Assembly (NCBI GenBank): GCA_008668235.1
Contig: RQCP01000035.1
Coordinates: 19,825 to 83,824 of the forward strand
Length of the DNA: 64,000 nt
Direction: 5' to 3'
From: Collinsella aerofaciens
Lineage (GTDB): Bacteria > Actinomycetota > Coriobacteriia > Coriobacteriales > Coriobacteriaceae
Shown here: piece by piece, positions 50,592-58,959 of the stretch
Layout: each line of letters begins with the position of its first letter
How positions within the stretch are numbered: position 1 is the stretch's first letter
Translations under genes and position numbers: made by a program
The notes under the pieces: generated by a model
What the model saw: the letters and a program-made list of their open reading frames with translations, nothing else
Told to the model about the DNA's origin: nothing
The model's database searches: none

Positions 50592-51527
50592 ATGATTCTG
50601 ACCGTTACCATGAACCCGTCGATCGATACGCGCTATCAACTCGACAAGCTGATCATCGACGACGTTAACCGCGTGACGCCCGAAAAGACCGCTGGTGGTA
50701 AGGGCCTCAACGTGAGCCGTGTGCTGCTGCAGCTGGGCGACGACGTGCTCGCGACCGGCCTGCTCGGCGGCCACATGGGTGCCTATATGGCCGAGCTTAT
50801 GGATGCCGACGGCGTCAAGAACGACTTTGTGCCCATCGCCGGTGAGACGCGCATTTGCCTGAATATCCTGCACGAGGGTAATCAGACCGAGCTTTTGGAG
50901 AGCGGCCCGCAGATCGCCCCGGCCGAGCTCGAGGCCTTTACGGCCAAGTTCGCCGAGCTTGCAGCGAAGGCGGACGTTGTGACGCTTTCGGGCTCGCTGC
51001 CGCGCGGCGTCGATGCCGGCTACTATGCCGAGCTCGTCAAGATCGCCGAGGAGGCGGGCGCCAAGGTGCTGCTCGATACCTCGGGTGCATCGCTGGAGGC
51101 CGCGCTGGAGTCCGACGCTAAGCCTGAGCTCGTAAAGCCCAACCTGACCGAGATTAACGGACTGCTGGGTACGTCCTTTACGACCGATGATGTCGATGCC
51201 CTGCGCGAGGCGCTTGCTGCCGATGACCGTTTTGCCGGTATTCCCTGGGTTGTCGTTTCGATGGGCGCTGCCGGTTCGGTGGGCTTCCATGAGGGCCGCG
51301 CGTTCCGCGCCAAGACGCCCGCGATTGCGGCTGTGAACGCGACGGGTTCCGGTGACTCGACCATCGCCGGCTTTGCACATGCCATTGCTGCTGGCGCCGA
51401 CGACGTCACGGTGCTCAAGACCGCCAATACCTGCGGCAAGCTCAACGCCATGGATCCCAAGACCGGCCACCTGGTCATGGACCGCTGGGATGAGATCTTC
51501 AACAACGTTGAAGTAACGGAGCTTTAG
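50592..51527 (+). CDS. lacC: Tagatose-6-phosphate kinase (copy 2)
   Basis: AGGAG precedes ATG 50592. The 311-residue PfkB-family kinase has TMNPSIDTRYQLDKL, EKTAGGKGLNVSRVLLQLGD, SGSLPRGVDAGYY, DTSGASLEAAL and VNATGSGDSTIAGFAHA. It follows lacA, lacB and lacX, giving the classic lac order, so tagatose-6-phosphate is the expected substrate. It differs from copy 1 (20411) at scattered positions only, mostly in the lid and surface regions. Confidence 0.9.
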   Translation: MILTVTMNPSIDTRYQLDKLIIDDVNRVTPEKTAGGKGLNVSRVLLQLGDDVLATGLLGGHMGAYMAELMDADGVKNDFVPIAGETRICLNILHEGNQTELLESGPQIAPAELEAFTAKFAELAAKADVVTLSGSLPRGVDAGYYAELVKIAEEAGAKVLLDTSGASLEAALESDAKPELVKPNLTEINGLLGTSFTTDDVDALREALAADDRFAGIPWVVVSMGAAGSVGFHEGRAFRAKTPAIAAVNATGSGDSTIAGFAHAIAAGADDVTVLKTANTCGKLNAMDPKTGHLVMDRWDEIFNNVEVTEL

Positions 51528-51528
51528 A

Positions 51529-51556
51529 GTTACGCGGTTTTACCAAACCGCGTAAC
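51529..51556 (+). terminator. Hairpin after lacC copy 2
   Basis: GTTACGCGGTTT (51529-51540), loop TACC, AAACCGCGTAAC (51545-51556): a perfect 12-bp stem directly after the stop, without a T run. Confidence 0.65.
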
Positions 51557-51570
51557 CAGCCGACGCTGCA

Positions 51571-51667
51571 AGCCCGCCAGAGCGGCAATCTGCCTTTCAG
51601 CTTCGGCGGCATGACCAGAAGGTCAATGCCGCCTCGCTTCAAGGCACCTTACTCGCTTTGGCGGGCT
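51571..51667. repeat. Large bulged hairpin after lacC copy 2
   Basis: AGCCCGCCA (51571-51579)/TGGCGGGCT (51659-51667) outer stem and GGCGGCATGACC (51605-51616)/GGTCAATGCCGCC (51621-51633) at the tip; TT follows. Probably a second terminator or REP-like cruciform. Confidence 0.6.
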
Positions 51668-51697
51668 TTCGCTGTCGTGGCCAAAACATCGGCGTGG

Positions 51698-51772
51698 TCA
51701 TTGGGGACGTTCTTAAATGACTGCGGCAGATAGGGACGTTCCTTTTCTGCTGGCAGTTTGGGACACTCCTTA
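51698..51772. repeat. Dispersed repeats left of the ATPase gene
   Basis: TCATTGGGGACGTTCTTAAA (51698-51717) matches 46826-46845 with one change. The 40-bp stretch 51733-51772 (GGGACGTTCC...GGCAGTTTGGGACACTCCTT) recurs with few changes at 53243-53283, on the far side of the ATPase gene. Confidence 0.65.
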
Positions 51773-51794
51773 CGGGACACCCCCTCCACAGCGC

Positions 51795-53096
51795 CTATGC
51801 CAGCTTGTCGATTTGCCCAATCTCCCAGAGCGGAATGTTGACGAGCGTGCCCTCGTCTCTATATGCCGCTAACGATGTTCTCACGCAGCGCCCGAGTTTG
51901 AACTTCTCGCAGGCAGTCCTCAGGCTCTTTGCTTTGAGATTCTCTGCCGCCTTGACCTCGAGCGGAAGCACGGTCCCCGCATGGTCGATGACAAAGTCAG
52001 TCTCTGCATTGCCGGAGGAGGATGACCAATACGCGGGAATTTTGCCTTGGAGCAAAAGCTCCTGTGCGACGTATTGCTCGGTCAGCGAGCCTTTGAACTC
52101 CGTAAAAACAGCGGGCCCGTTCAGAACAATGGCTGGCGTGAGGCCGGAGAGTGCTCCGAGGATGCCGGTGTCGATGCAGAACAGCTTGAAGCCCGAGAAA
52201 TCCTCGTAGCTTGTGAGCGGTGCTCTTAGGGCGGAAACACGTGGTACCTTATGAACGATTCCATAGTCCATGAGCCACTGGAGGCTTTCCTCAAAATCGC
52301 GTGCGCGCGCCCCGGGACGGAGCGCACCGTAGACGAACTTCTTGTTTTCCTTTGCGAGCTGGCCGGGAAGGGATTTCCAAACCAGCCTCATGCGCTCGAC
52401 GATGCGGGCTGGCGCATGCTTGCCAAAATCGGATTCGTAAGCTTCGATGATTTGCTGCTGAAGCCTGCGGGCCTCGATGAAATCGTGGGAGGCGGCGAAA
52501 GCGGAGACAACTTCTGGCATGCCACCGACAACGAGGTATTCCTTGAGCAGGCGCTCGAGCTTTTCGGAAACGTTTGCCAGCAGGTCCATGTCTGCGGCAA
52601 GGATGGCATCTGCGAGCGGATCGCCATCGACGGCACGAACGAACTCGACAAACCCCATGGGGCGCATGGCAAGCTGGTCAATCTTGCCGACGGGGAACGA
52701 CTCGTTTTCGCGTCGGAGCGCGAGCCCCATATAGGAGCCGGCTGCCACGATATGGTATTCCGGCGCCAGCTCGTTGAAGTATTTGAGCGAGGTGATGCCA
52801 CGCGGTGCCTCTTGGATTTCGTCGAAGATGATGAGCGTGTCTGTCGGCGTTATGGTCTGGCCGCGCAGGAGCTCTATCTGGGAGATGATGCGTTTGGGGT
52901 CTAGGCTTCCGTCGAACAGCGAACGTGCGCCCGGTTCGAGCATAAAGTCAAAACGGATGACGTTTTGATACTGCTGGCCTGCGAATTCGTTGAGAAGCCA
53001 GGTTTTTCCCGTCTGGCGGGCCCCCTTAAGCAGGAGGGGCTTGCGGTTTGCCCTAGATTTCCAAGCGATGAGTTCGTCCATTAGCTGTCGCTGCAT
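51795..53096 (-). CDS. AAA ATPase with DUF4143 (AAA_14) domain
   Basis: The 433-residue protein starts at ATG 53096 (MQRQLMDELIAWKSRANRKP). It has Walker A in LLLKGARQTGKTWLL, Walker B in TLIIFDEIQEAPR, and a sensor-like ASGSYM region (HIVAAGSYMGLALRRE). The C-terminal DUF4143 domain (about 220-400) includes GNAETDFVIDHAGTVLPLEVKA, a nuclease-like D...E-x-K pattern. Such ATPases are common accessory genes of unknown function in gut anaerobes. It is flanked by direct repeats (51733, 53243) and preceded by 33-bp tandem repeats, and differs in direction and context from the lac genes around it, so recent insertion is plausible. Confidence 0.88.
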   Translation of the reverse strand: MQRQLMDELIAWKSRANRKPLLLKGARQTGKTWLLNEFAGQQYQNVIRFDFMLEPGARSLFDGSLDPKRIISQIELLRGQTITPTDTLIIFDEIQEAPRGITSLKYFNELAPEYHIVAAGSYMGLALRRENESFPVGKIDQLAMRPMGFVEFVRAVDGDPLADAILAADMDLLANVSEKLERLLKEYLVVGGMPEVVSAFAASHDFIEARRLQQQIIEAYESDFGKHAPARIVERMRLVWKSLPGQLAKENKKFVYGALRPGARARDFEESLQWLMDYGIVHKVPRVSALRAPLTSYEDFSGFKLFCIDTGILGALSGLTPAIVLNGPAVFTEFKGSLTEQYVAQELLLQGKIPAYWSSSSGNAETDFVIDHAGTVLPLEVKAAENLKAKSLRTACEKFKLGRCVRTSLAAYRDEGTLVNIPLWEIGQIDKLA

Positions 53097-53140
53097 ACTG
53101 CCTCCTAACGATCATGGTTAGTATAAGACCGTTTTGGTCT

Positions 53141-53227
53141 TTCCATCGAAAAATGTGGGAGCAAACCACGTTTTTCCATCGAATAATGTGGGAGGCAACC
53201 ACGTTTTTCCATCGAATAATGTGGGTG
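53141..53227. repeat. 33-bp tandem repeat (2.6 copies) upstream of the ATPase gene
   Basis: Units 53141-53173, 53174-53206 and partial 53207-53227, each starting TTCCATCGAA and containing AATGTGGGAG; 30 of 33 positions agree between the two full units. Because 33 is a multiple of three, the minus strand can encode repeated HIIRWKNVVAS peptides, but no good start signal supports a gene. Confidence 0.8.
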
Positions 53228-53242
53228 TTCAGGTCGGCACCT

Positions 53243-53283
53243 GGGAGCGTTCCTTCTCTGTCGGCAGTTTGGAACACTCCTTG
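53243..53283. repeat. Right copy of the direct repeat flanking the ATPase gene
   Basis: GGGAGCGTTCC...GGCAGTTTGGAACACTCCTT matches 51733-51772 in the same direction with about six differences. Confidence 0.65.
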
Positions 53284-53317
53284 TTTTGGTGCAAATTAGC
53301 TACCCTTGCATCAGAAA

Positions 53318-53353
53318 ACGGCGCCCGTCGGCGATGTTGCCGGCGGGCGCCGT
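53318..53353 (-). terminator. Terminator of galT
   Basis: ACGGCGCCCG (53318-53327)/CGGGCGCCGT (53344-53353); the preceding AAAA is the short T tail on the minus strand. Its loop sequence resembles that of the galM terminator. Confidence 0.82.
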
Positions 53354-53400
53354 GGTCGTGTAGGCGCTATTTGTTAAGTGCGTGCGTTCGAGCTCGCGTG

Positions 53401-55020
53401 CTACAGCGAGTCGATAAAGCGCTGCTGGGCGGCGCGTCCTGCCTCGTCCCATTTAAAGACGCCGGCGTTGTCGAGCACGTGGCCAAACACCACGCCCACC
53501 TCCTCGTGCAGGATATCGATGGCGTTGTCGGTCGTAAGTTCATCGGCGCGGCGAGCAAAGACGTCCTCAGCCCATGCGGCGTGGCTGCGGCAAAGATCAT
53601 CGCCCTCGAGTGCACCGGCAAGGTCGTAGCTGGCATCGACCTTGGCTGCCAGCAGATGCTCACGGACAGCGCCGAGCTCGGGAACCAGGCGCGGCGGAAG
53701 AATGGCCAGGCCCATGACCTCGATCAGGCCGATGTTCTCCTTCTTAATGTGGTGGTACTCGGCATGCGGGTGGAACACGCCCAGCGGATGCTCGTCGGTC
53801 GTGATGTTGCAGCGAAGCGCCAGGTAGGCCTCGTAGATTTCGCCGCCGGCATTTCCGCGAGAGTCGACGCGGCGGATGACGGGCGTCACGGTGTTGTGCG
53901 CCGCGCCGTCGGCAGTGTGCGCGATGACGCCCACGGACTCATCGGTCCACTCACGCCAGGCGAGGATAATCTTCTCGGCAGCGTCGAGCAGCTGAGCGCG
54001 GTCATGCGAGCGCAGGCGCAACACCGAGAGCGGCCACTGCAGCACGGTACCGCTGACCTGGTCAAAACCGGGCACGCTAAACTGCGAGACCTCGGCGGCA
54101 TGCATCATGGGGAACTCGTGCGCGCCGCCCTGGAAGTGGTCGTGCGACAGAATCGAGCCGCCCACGATGGGCAGGTCGGCGTTGGAGCCAATAAAGTAGT
54201 GCGGGAACAGGTCGACAAAGTCGAGCAGGCAGGTCAGCCCCTTGCGGTCGACGTGCATCGGACGATGCTCGGAGCTCATGGCAATGCAGTGCTCGTTAAA
54301 GTACGCGTACGGGCTGTATTGGAAGCCCCAGCGCTCGCCGTCGAGCTTAATGGGGATAACGCGCAGATTCTGGCGGGCGGGATGGGCGCCGCCGTCGGCT
54401 GCAGCGGAGCGTCCGGGATAGCCCTCGTTTTCGATGCAGAGCTGGCAGGCGGGATACTTCTCGCCCGTGTTGTTGGCGGCGCCGGCCGCGGCAATATCGC
54501 GCGGGTCCTTTTCGGGCTTTGACAGGTTGATGGTAATCTCGAGGTCGCCCCAGTTGGTGGGGGTGCTCCATTTGATGTTGCGCGCGATGGCGGCACGGCG
54601 CACGTAGCCGGCGTCGCAGCACAGGCCGTAGAACCAGTCGGTCGCGGCGCGGGGCTCGTTGACGCCCATGCGTCCGTTGAACTCCTCGTTTACAACCGAA
54701 GGCCTTGGCATGAGCGCGCCCATGATGCGCATGGCGATGCGGTCGCGGCCCGATGCCGTGTCCTCGGCGGCGCCGTTGGCAACAGCCGCCTCGGCAAGCG
54801 CGGCAAGTGTGCCCTCTAGGTCGAAGTCGGGGAGTGTATCGGGGTGAACGAGCGAGAGTTTCTCGACCTGGAGTGCCCAGGTCATGTCGAGTGCCGGGCT
54901 CGTGGCGCCGATGCACTCCAAAATAGTGTTGTAGGCCCAGATGCGGTCGTCCTGTCCGATCATCGATCGGTGGATGGCATATTCGATGAGGCCCTGCGCG
55001 GCCTCGCGCACATCAGTCAT
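53401..55020 (-). CDS. galT: Galactose-1-phosphate uridylyltransferase, type 2
   Basis: The start ATG (55020) overlaps the galK stop as TAATG, so translation is coupled; an upstream ATG at 55029 is less likely. The 539-residue protein is the long GalT type of Gram-positive bacteria: STPTNWGDLEITINLSKPEK, HCIAMSSEHRPMHV, GGSILSHDHFQGGAHEFPM with the His-rich active site, IRRVDSRGNAGGEIYEAYLA and HPHAEYHHIKKENIGLIEVM. It exchanges UMP between UDP-glucose and galactose-1-phosphate. Second gene of the galKT operon. Confidence 0.93.
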   Translation of the reverse strand: MTDVREAAQGLIEYAIHRSMIGQDDRIWAYNTILECIGATSPALDMTWALQVEKLSLVHPDTLPDFDLEGTLAALAEAAVANGAAEDTASGRDRIAMRIMGALMPRPSVVNEEFNGRMGVNEPRAATDWFYGLCCDAGYVRRAAIARNIKWSTPTNWGDLEITINLSKPEKDPRDIAAAGAANNTGEKYPACQLCIENEGYPGRSAAADGGAHPARQNLRVIPIKLDGERWGFQYSPYAYFNEHCIAMSSEHRPMHVDRKGLTCLLDFVDLFPHYFIGSNADLPIVGGSILSHDHFQGGAHEFPMMHAAEVSQFSVPGFDQVSGTVLQWPLSVLRLRSHDRAQLLDAAEKIILAWREWTDESVGVIAHTADGAAHNTVTPVIRRVDSRGNAGGEIYEAYLALRCNITTDEHPLGVFHPHAEYHHIKKENIGLIEVMGLAILPPRLVPELGAVREHLLAAKVDASYDLAGALEGDDLCRSHAAWAEDVFARRADELTTDNAIDILHEEVGVVFGHVLDNAGVFKWDEAGRAAQQRFIDSL

Positions 55021-56225
55021 TACAGCCATGCCGCGTAAGCCCCCTTGTCAGAAATTGCGTAGTGACGGGCAGAGCCCTCGCCCAGCCAGCCGTTCATCTT
55101 GGCAATGAAGGTGTCGACCAGGTCGAGCGGCACGAAGGCCTGGATGGTACCGCCGAAGCCGCCGCCGTGAATACGGACGGCGCCGCGGCCGTCGAGCACA
55201 TGCTCGGCAAGAGCAAGCGCGTACATGGAGGGTTGCTCGGAACCCAGCTTGGCAACGACATTTTGCAGGTACATGGCGGAGCTGGCGCCGGACTCGCGCG
55301 TCAGGACCAGGAACTGGTCGATGTCGCCGGCGTTCAGGGCTGCCCAGCGCTTGTCGACCAGGCCGTTTTCGTACCAGTAGTGAACGGCGCGCAGGCAGGC
55401 GCGGTCGCCCAGCTTGGCGCGCAGCTCGGGGAGCTTGGCGTCAAAGTCCGCCACGTTTACCTCGCACAGGCGTGCCTTGCCAAACTCGGCGGCGACGTCC
55501 TGCATCTCGCGCGGAACGGCGGCGTAGTCGTCGGTGGCTGCCATGTGGTCGGCACCGACCTTAACGAGCACGAGCGCATAGCCGTGATCCTCAAAGTTGA
55601 GTTCGAGCTTCTGGGTTTTAGGCTGAGCCTGGTCCTCAAAGTCCATGTAGGCAAGGCCGCCCAGGCACACAGCGGCCTGGTCCATCAGACCGCAGGGCTT
55701 GCCATAGTAGTTGTTCTCGGTGCGCTGGCTCATCTGGGCGAGCGCGACGGGCTCGATGGCGGGTGCGCCCCAGAGCGTCTCCATGGAGCGACCGTATGCC
55801 GCCTCGACAGCAGCAGAGCTCGAAAGGCCGCCGCCCGAGGGGACAGAGCAGGTGAAGGCGAAGTCGAAGCCCTGGGGCTCAACGCCCAGAGCAGCGATTT
55901 CGTGGGCCATGCCGCGTACGAGGCTCGCGGACGTGCCCTTCTCGGACTCTTGAACGTCTAGCGTGTCGAGCGTGATCTCAAACGTGGGATAGCCCTCGTC
56001 GGCAACGCGGACCTTGTTGGTGTCGGTTGCCACGGCGATGCCGTCAACGGCGACATCGAGCGAGCCGGCGATAACGTGGCCGCCCTCGTGATCGGTGTGG
56101 TTGCCGCTGATCTCGGAACGGCCGGGTGCGTGCACGTAGAGCACCTGGCGATCGCCGATGGGGCCAAACTCCTCCTCAAATAGCTTGGTGAGCGTGGCGA
56201 ATGTCTTTTCGTCGGGGGTGGTCAT
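55020..56225 (-). CDS. galK: Galactokinase
   Basis: GGAAAGGACT precedes ATG 56225 (MTTPDEKTFATLTKLF); the frame is open further upstream but without start signals. The 401-residue GHMP kinase has the galactokinase signature GRSEISGNHTDHEGG, the ATP loop CSVPSGGGLSSSAAVEAAYG, the catalytic-region CGLMDQAAVCLGG with its Asp, and VRIHGGGFGGTIQAF. It phosphorylates alpha-galactose at C1. First gene of galKT, divergent from a LacI regulator. Confidence 0.94.
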   Translation of the reverse strand: MTTPDEKTFATLTKLFEEEFGPIGDRQVLYVHAPGRSEISGNHTDHEGGHVIAGSLDVAVDGIAVATDTNKVRVADEGYPTFEITLDTLDVQESEKGTSASLVRGMAHEIAALGVEPQGFDFAFTCSVPSGGGLSSSAAVEAAYGRSMETLWGAPAIEPVALAQMSQRTENNYYGKPCGLMDQAAVCLGGLAYMDFEDQAQPKTQKLELNFEDHGYALVLVKVGADHMAATDDYAAVPREMQDVAAEFGKARLCEVNVADFDAKLPELRAKLGDRACLRAVHYWYENGLVDKRWAALNAGDIDQFLVLTRESGASSAMYLQNVVAKLGSEQPSMYALALAEHVLDGRGAVRIHGGGFGGTIQAFVPLDLVDTFIAKMNGWLGEGSARHYAISDKGAYAAWL

Positions 56226-56266
56226 GGGAGTCCTTTCCTTGGCGCGCGAGGGTGAGTTTTGCGTCG

Positions 56267-56472
56267 TTATGAGTACGTTAACAACTTGAAGCGGCATGAA
56301 CCAAGTGTTCACGATGCCGCATGTTACGGGCTATGTTAACGTACTCATAACACAACTCTTGTCACTTTTTGAGAATCTGGTAATCGGTAGAAATTCAGCC
56401 GTGAACGGTATTGCCGTATGGACTTATAAAGCAGAAGAGATGCGGATTGAAAAAGTAGAGTACGTTAACATG
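56267..56472. promoter_or_regulatory. LacI-type operators and LytTR-like pair of the galKT promoter
   Basis: TTATGAGTACGTTAACA (56268-56284) and its inverted copy TGTTAACGTACTCATAA (56334-56350) bracket a GCGGCAT/ATGCCGC hairpin. A third site, GAGTACGTTAACATGC, lies at 56457-56472. On the minus strand ACCGTTCAC (56401-56409), 12 bases, ACCGATTAC (56380-56388) form a LytTR-like pair pointing to galK. Confidence 0.65.
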
Positions 56473-56563
56473 CGTCCGACGATAGCGGGCCTCGGCGCGG
56501 GCTAAACTCCTGCCCGGGCCGGCATTCACGCTATTCAGATCTCGCAAGGGTGAAGGTGATCCT

Positions 56564-57595
56564 GTGGCAAGGCGCCCGTCCAACGATACAGGTACGCGTC
56601 CGGTCTCCATGGCCGACGTCGCCCGCGCTGCTGGCGTTTCGCAGCAGACGGTTTCGCGCGTCGCCAACGGCTTGCCCAACGTTAACGAGCAGACGCGCCA
56701 GCGCGTGCAGTCCGCTATGCAAGAGCTCGGCTTTCGTCCGAGTTATGCCGGTCGCTCGCTGCGCGACGGTCGATACCATTCGGTTGGCCTATGCGTCAAC
56801 GATGTCACCAAGTTTGGCAACCTCTCAATGATCGACGGCATCGCCAGCGCTGCTCGCGAGCATAATTGTGCCATCACGCTGGTCGAGATGTCCAAGACCG
56901 AGGAGTTTTCGCTTGCCGAGGCCACGCGTCGTATGGCCGCATTGCCAGTGGACGGCATCATCATCGGCATGAGCCGCATGGCGCCCGATTTTGAGACGTT
57001 TGATCCACTGCCGGGCATTGGCACGGTCATCGTTACCATGTATGCGCACCCGCGGGTGACCACGGTCGATTCCGACCATTACGGCTGCTCGCTGTTGCTT
57101 ATGGATCACCTGTTTGAGCTGGGGCACGAGCAGATTCGCTATATTGGCGGCCCGTCGTTCTCGGTCGACGAGCAATTTCGTCGTGCCGGTTGGCAGGATG
57201 CGCTCGAGCGTAAACACATCGAGCCGGCAGAGCCGCTCGAGGGCGACTGGTCTGCCAACAGCGGTTACGAGGCTGGCAGGTACCTGGCCGAGCACGATTG
57301 CACCATGACGGCGATTTATGCGGCAAACGACCAGATGGCAAATGGCGCGATTGCAGCGCTGCGCGATAGCGGCCTGCGCGTGCCCGAGGACGTGAGCGTG
57401 GTGGGCGTCGACGATTCGCTCGATGATTTTGTGGCACACAACGAGCTCACGACCGTGCGATTCGATCTACATCAGCGCGGACGCGAGGTGTTTGAGCATG
57501 CGGTTCCCGAGGCGGGTACGGCGGGCAAAACCGTTGCCATCCGTATTCCCGGCCAGCTCATTATTCGACATAGCACGGCGATACTGCGCGCATAG
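56564..57595 (+). CDS. LacI-family regulator of galKT
   Basis: GAAGG before GTG 56564 sets the start. The 343-residue protein has the LacI HTH (VSMADVARAAGVSQQTVSRVANGLPNVNEQT), hinge RPSYAGRSLRDG and sensor domain (SVGLCVNDVTKFGN, LPVDGIIIGMSRMAPD, GHEQIRYIGG, TAIYAANDQMANGA, VSVVGVDDSLDDF). It is divergent from galKT and its operators (GAGTACGTTAACA) flank the shared promoter region. It resembles the three other LacI proteins of the window in length and domain order, suggesting one expanding family. Confidence 0.9.
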   Translation: MARRPSNDTGTRPVSMADVARAAGVSQQTVSRVANGLPNVNEQTRQRVQSAMQELGFRPSYAGRSLRDGRYHSVGLCVNDVTKFGNLSMIDGIASAAREHNCAITLVEMSKTEEFSLAEATRRMAALPVDGIIIGMSRMAPDFETFDPLPGIGTVIVTMYAHPRVTTVDSDHYGCSLLLMDHLFELGHEQIRYIGGPSFSVDEQFRRAGWQDALERKHIEPAEPLEGDWSANSGYEAGRYLAEHDCTMTAIYAANDQMANGAIAALRDSGLRVPEDVSVVGVDDSLDDFVAHNELTTVRFDLHQRGREVFEHAVPEAGTAGKTVAIRIPGQLIIRHSTAILRA

Positions 57596-57724
57596 TTTGT
57601 GCAGGTCAACGGCAGTATATTCCGCCTCAATTACAATCGGTAAGGATGCTGACGGATAGCCGTGGCTATGAAGGCGAGTGTTATGATAGATGGGTTATTT
57701 TGTCTATCTAGGAGGCTTTGCCTG

Positions 57725-58885
57725 ATGGAGATCACCAAGGATATCCGCTACATTGGCGTCGACGATCACGACATTGACCTGTTCGAGGGCCAGTACGATG
57801 TGTCCGAGAACGGTATGGCATACAACAGCTACGTTATCTTGGGCGAAAAGATCGCTGTCGCCGATTCAGTCGACGGCGGTTTTGTTGACGAGTGGCTCGG
57901 CAACCTCGAGGCCGTGCTCGATGGCCGTACGCCCGACTACCTGGTTGTCCATCACATGGAGCCCGATCACTCCGCCGGTATCGCCGCCTTTATGGAGCGC
58001 TATCCCCAGGCACAGATTGTGGCCAGCATGGGCGCCTTCCGCATGATGGTCAACTACTTTGGCACCGACTACCCCGAGCGCAAGATGGTCGTCAAAGAGG
58101 GCGACGTGCTCGACCTGGGTGGCCACAGCCTGACCTTTATCGGCGCCCCCAACGTGCACTGGCCCGAGGTACTGTTCTCTTACGAGGCAACCGACAAGGT
58201 GCTCTTTAGCGCCGACGGCTTTGGCAAGTTCGGCGCCAACGACATCGAGGACCCCGAGGGGTGGGCTTGCGAGGCTCGCCGCTACTACTTTGGCATCGTC
58301 GGTAAGTTCGGCAAGTTCGTGCAGGCCGTGCTCAAGAAGGCCGCCGACCTGGACATTCAGATCATCTGTCCGCTCCACGGCCCCGTGCTGACCGAGAACC
58401 TGGGCTACTACCTCGACACCTATAACACCTGGTCGAGCTATCAGCCCGAGGACGAGGGCATCACGATCGCCTATGCGAGCGTGTATGGCCATCTGAAGGC
58501 TGCCGTCGAGGAGCTCGCATCTGCGCTTGAGGCTCGCGGCCAGAAGGTCTCCGTCTTTGACCTGGCTCGCGACGACATGGCCGAGGCCGTTGAGGATGCG
58601 TTCCGCTATGACCGTCTGGTGCTCGCCTCCATCACCTATCAGGGCGAGATCTTCCCGTTCATGAGCACCTTTATCCACACGCTTGCCGATCACGCCTATC
58701 AGCACCGTACGGTGGCGCTTGTCGAGTCCGGTTCCTGGGCGCCTGCAGCGGCCAAGATTATGACCAAGGAGCTCGAGGGTATGAAGGACATCACCCTGAC
58801 GCAGAACAAGGTGACTGTGCTGGGCTCGCTCAACGAAGCCTCGCGCGCTCAGATCGAGGCCCTCGCCGACGAACTGTCCAAGTAG
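57725..58885 (+). CDS. FprA-family A-type flavoprotein (oxygen or NO reductase)
   Basis: TAGGAGG sets the start at ATG 57725 (MEITKDIRYIGVDDHD). The 386-residue protein has a beta-lactamase-like di-iron domain with HHMEPDHSAG (H-x-E-x-D-H ligands), NVHWPEVL, FSADGFG and CPLHGPV (all ligands present). A flavodoxin domain follows (ITIAYASVYGHLKAAVEELA, ASITYQGEIFPFM, ESGSWAPAAAK). FprA reduces O2 to water or NO to N2O with electrons from rubredoxin or F420, protecting anaerobes. No rubredoxin domain is fused. Monocistronic. Confidence 0.92.
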   Translation: MEITKDIRYIGVDDHDIDLFEGQYDVSENGMAYNSYVILGEKIAVADSVDGGFVDEWLGNLEAVLDGRTPDYLVVHHMEPDHSAGIAAFMERYPQAQIVASMGAFRMMVNYFGTDYPERKMVVKEGDVLDLGGHSLTFIGAPNVHWPEVLFSYEATDKVLFSADGFGKFGANDIEDPEGWACEARRYYFGIVGKFGKFVQAVLKKAADLDIQIICPLHGPVLTENLGYYLDTYNTWSSYQPEDEGITIAYASVYGHLKAAVEELASALEARGQKVSVFDLARDDMAEAVEDAFRYDRLVLASITYQGEIFPFMSTFIHTLADHAYQHRTVALVESGSWAPAAAKIMTKELEGMKDITLTQNKVTVLGSLNEASRAQIEALADELSK

Positions 58886-58918
58886 CGACACGTTCACTTT
58901 TGACGCTCAACCATCACA

Positions 58919-58958
58919 ACCACCACAAAGGGGACAGGCACCTTTGTGGTGGTTTTTG
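58919..58958 (+). terminator. Terminator of the flavoprotein gene
   Basis: ACCACCACAAAGG (58919-58931)/CCTTTGTGGTGGT (58941-58953) followed by TTTTG. Confidence 0.92.
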
Positions 58959-58959
58959 T

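Noticed and set aside
53053..53277. Minus-strand frame encoding HIIRWKNVV repeats as a gene
   Set aside because: There is no convincing start signal and it overlaps the ATPase start in another frame; recorded only as a repeat.
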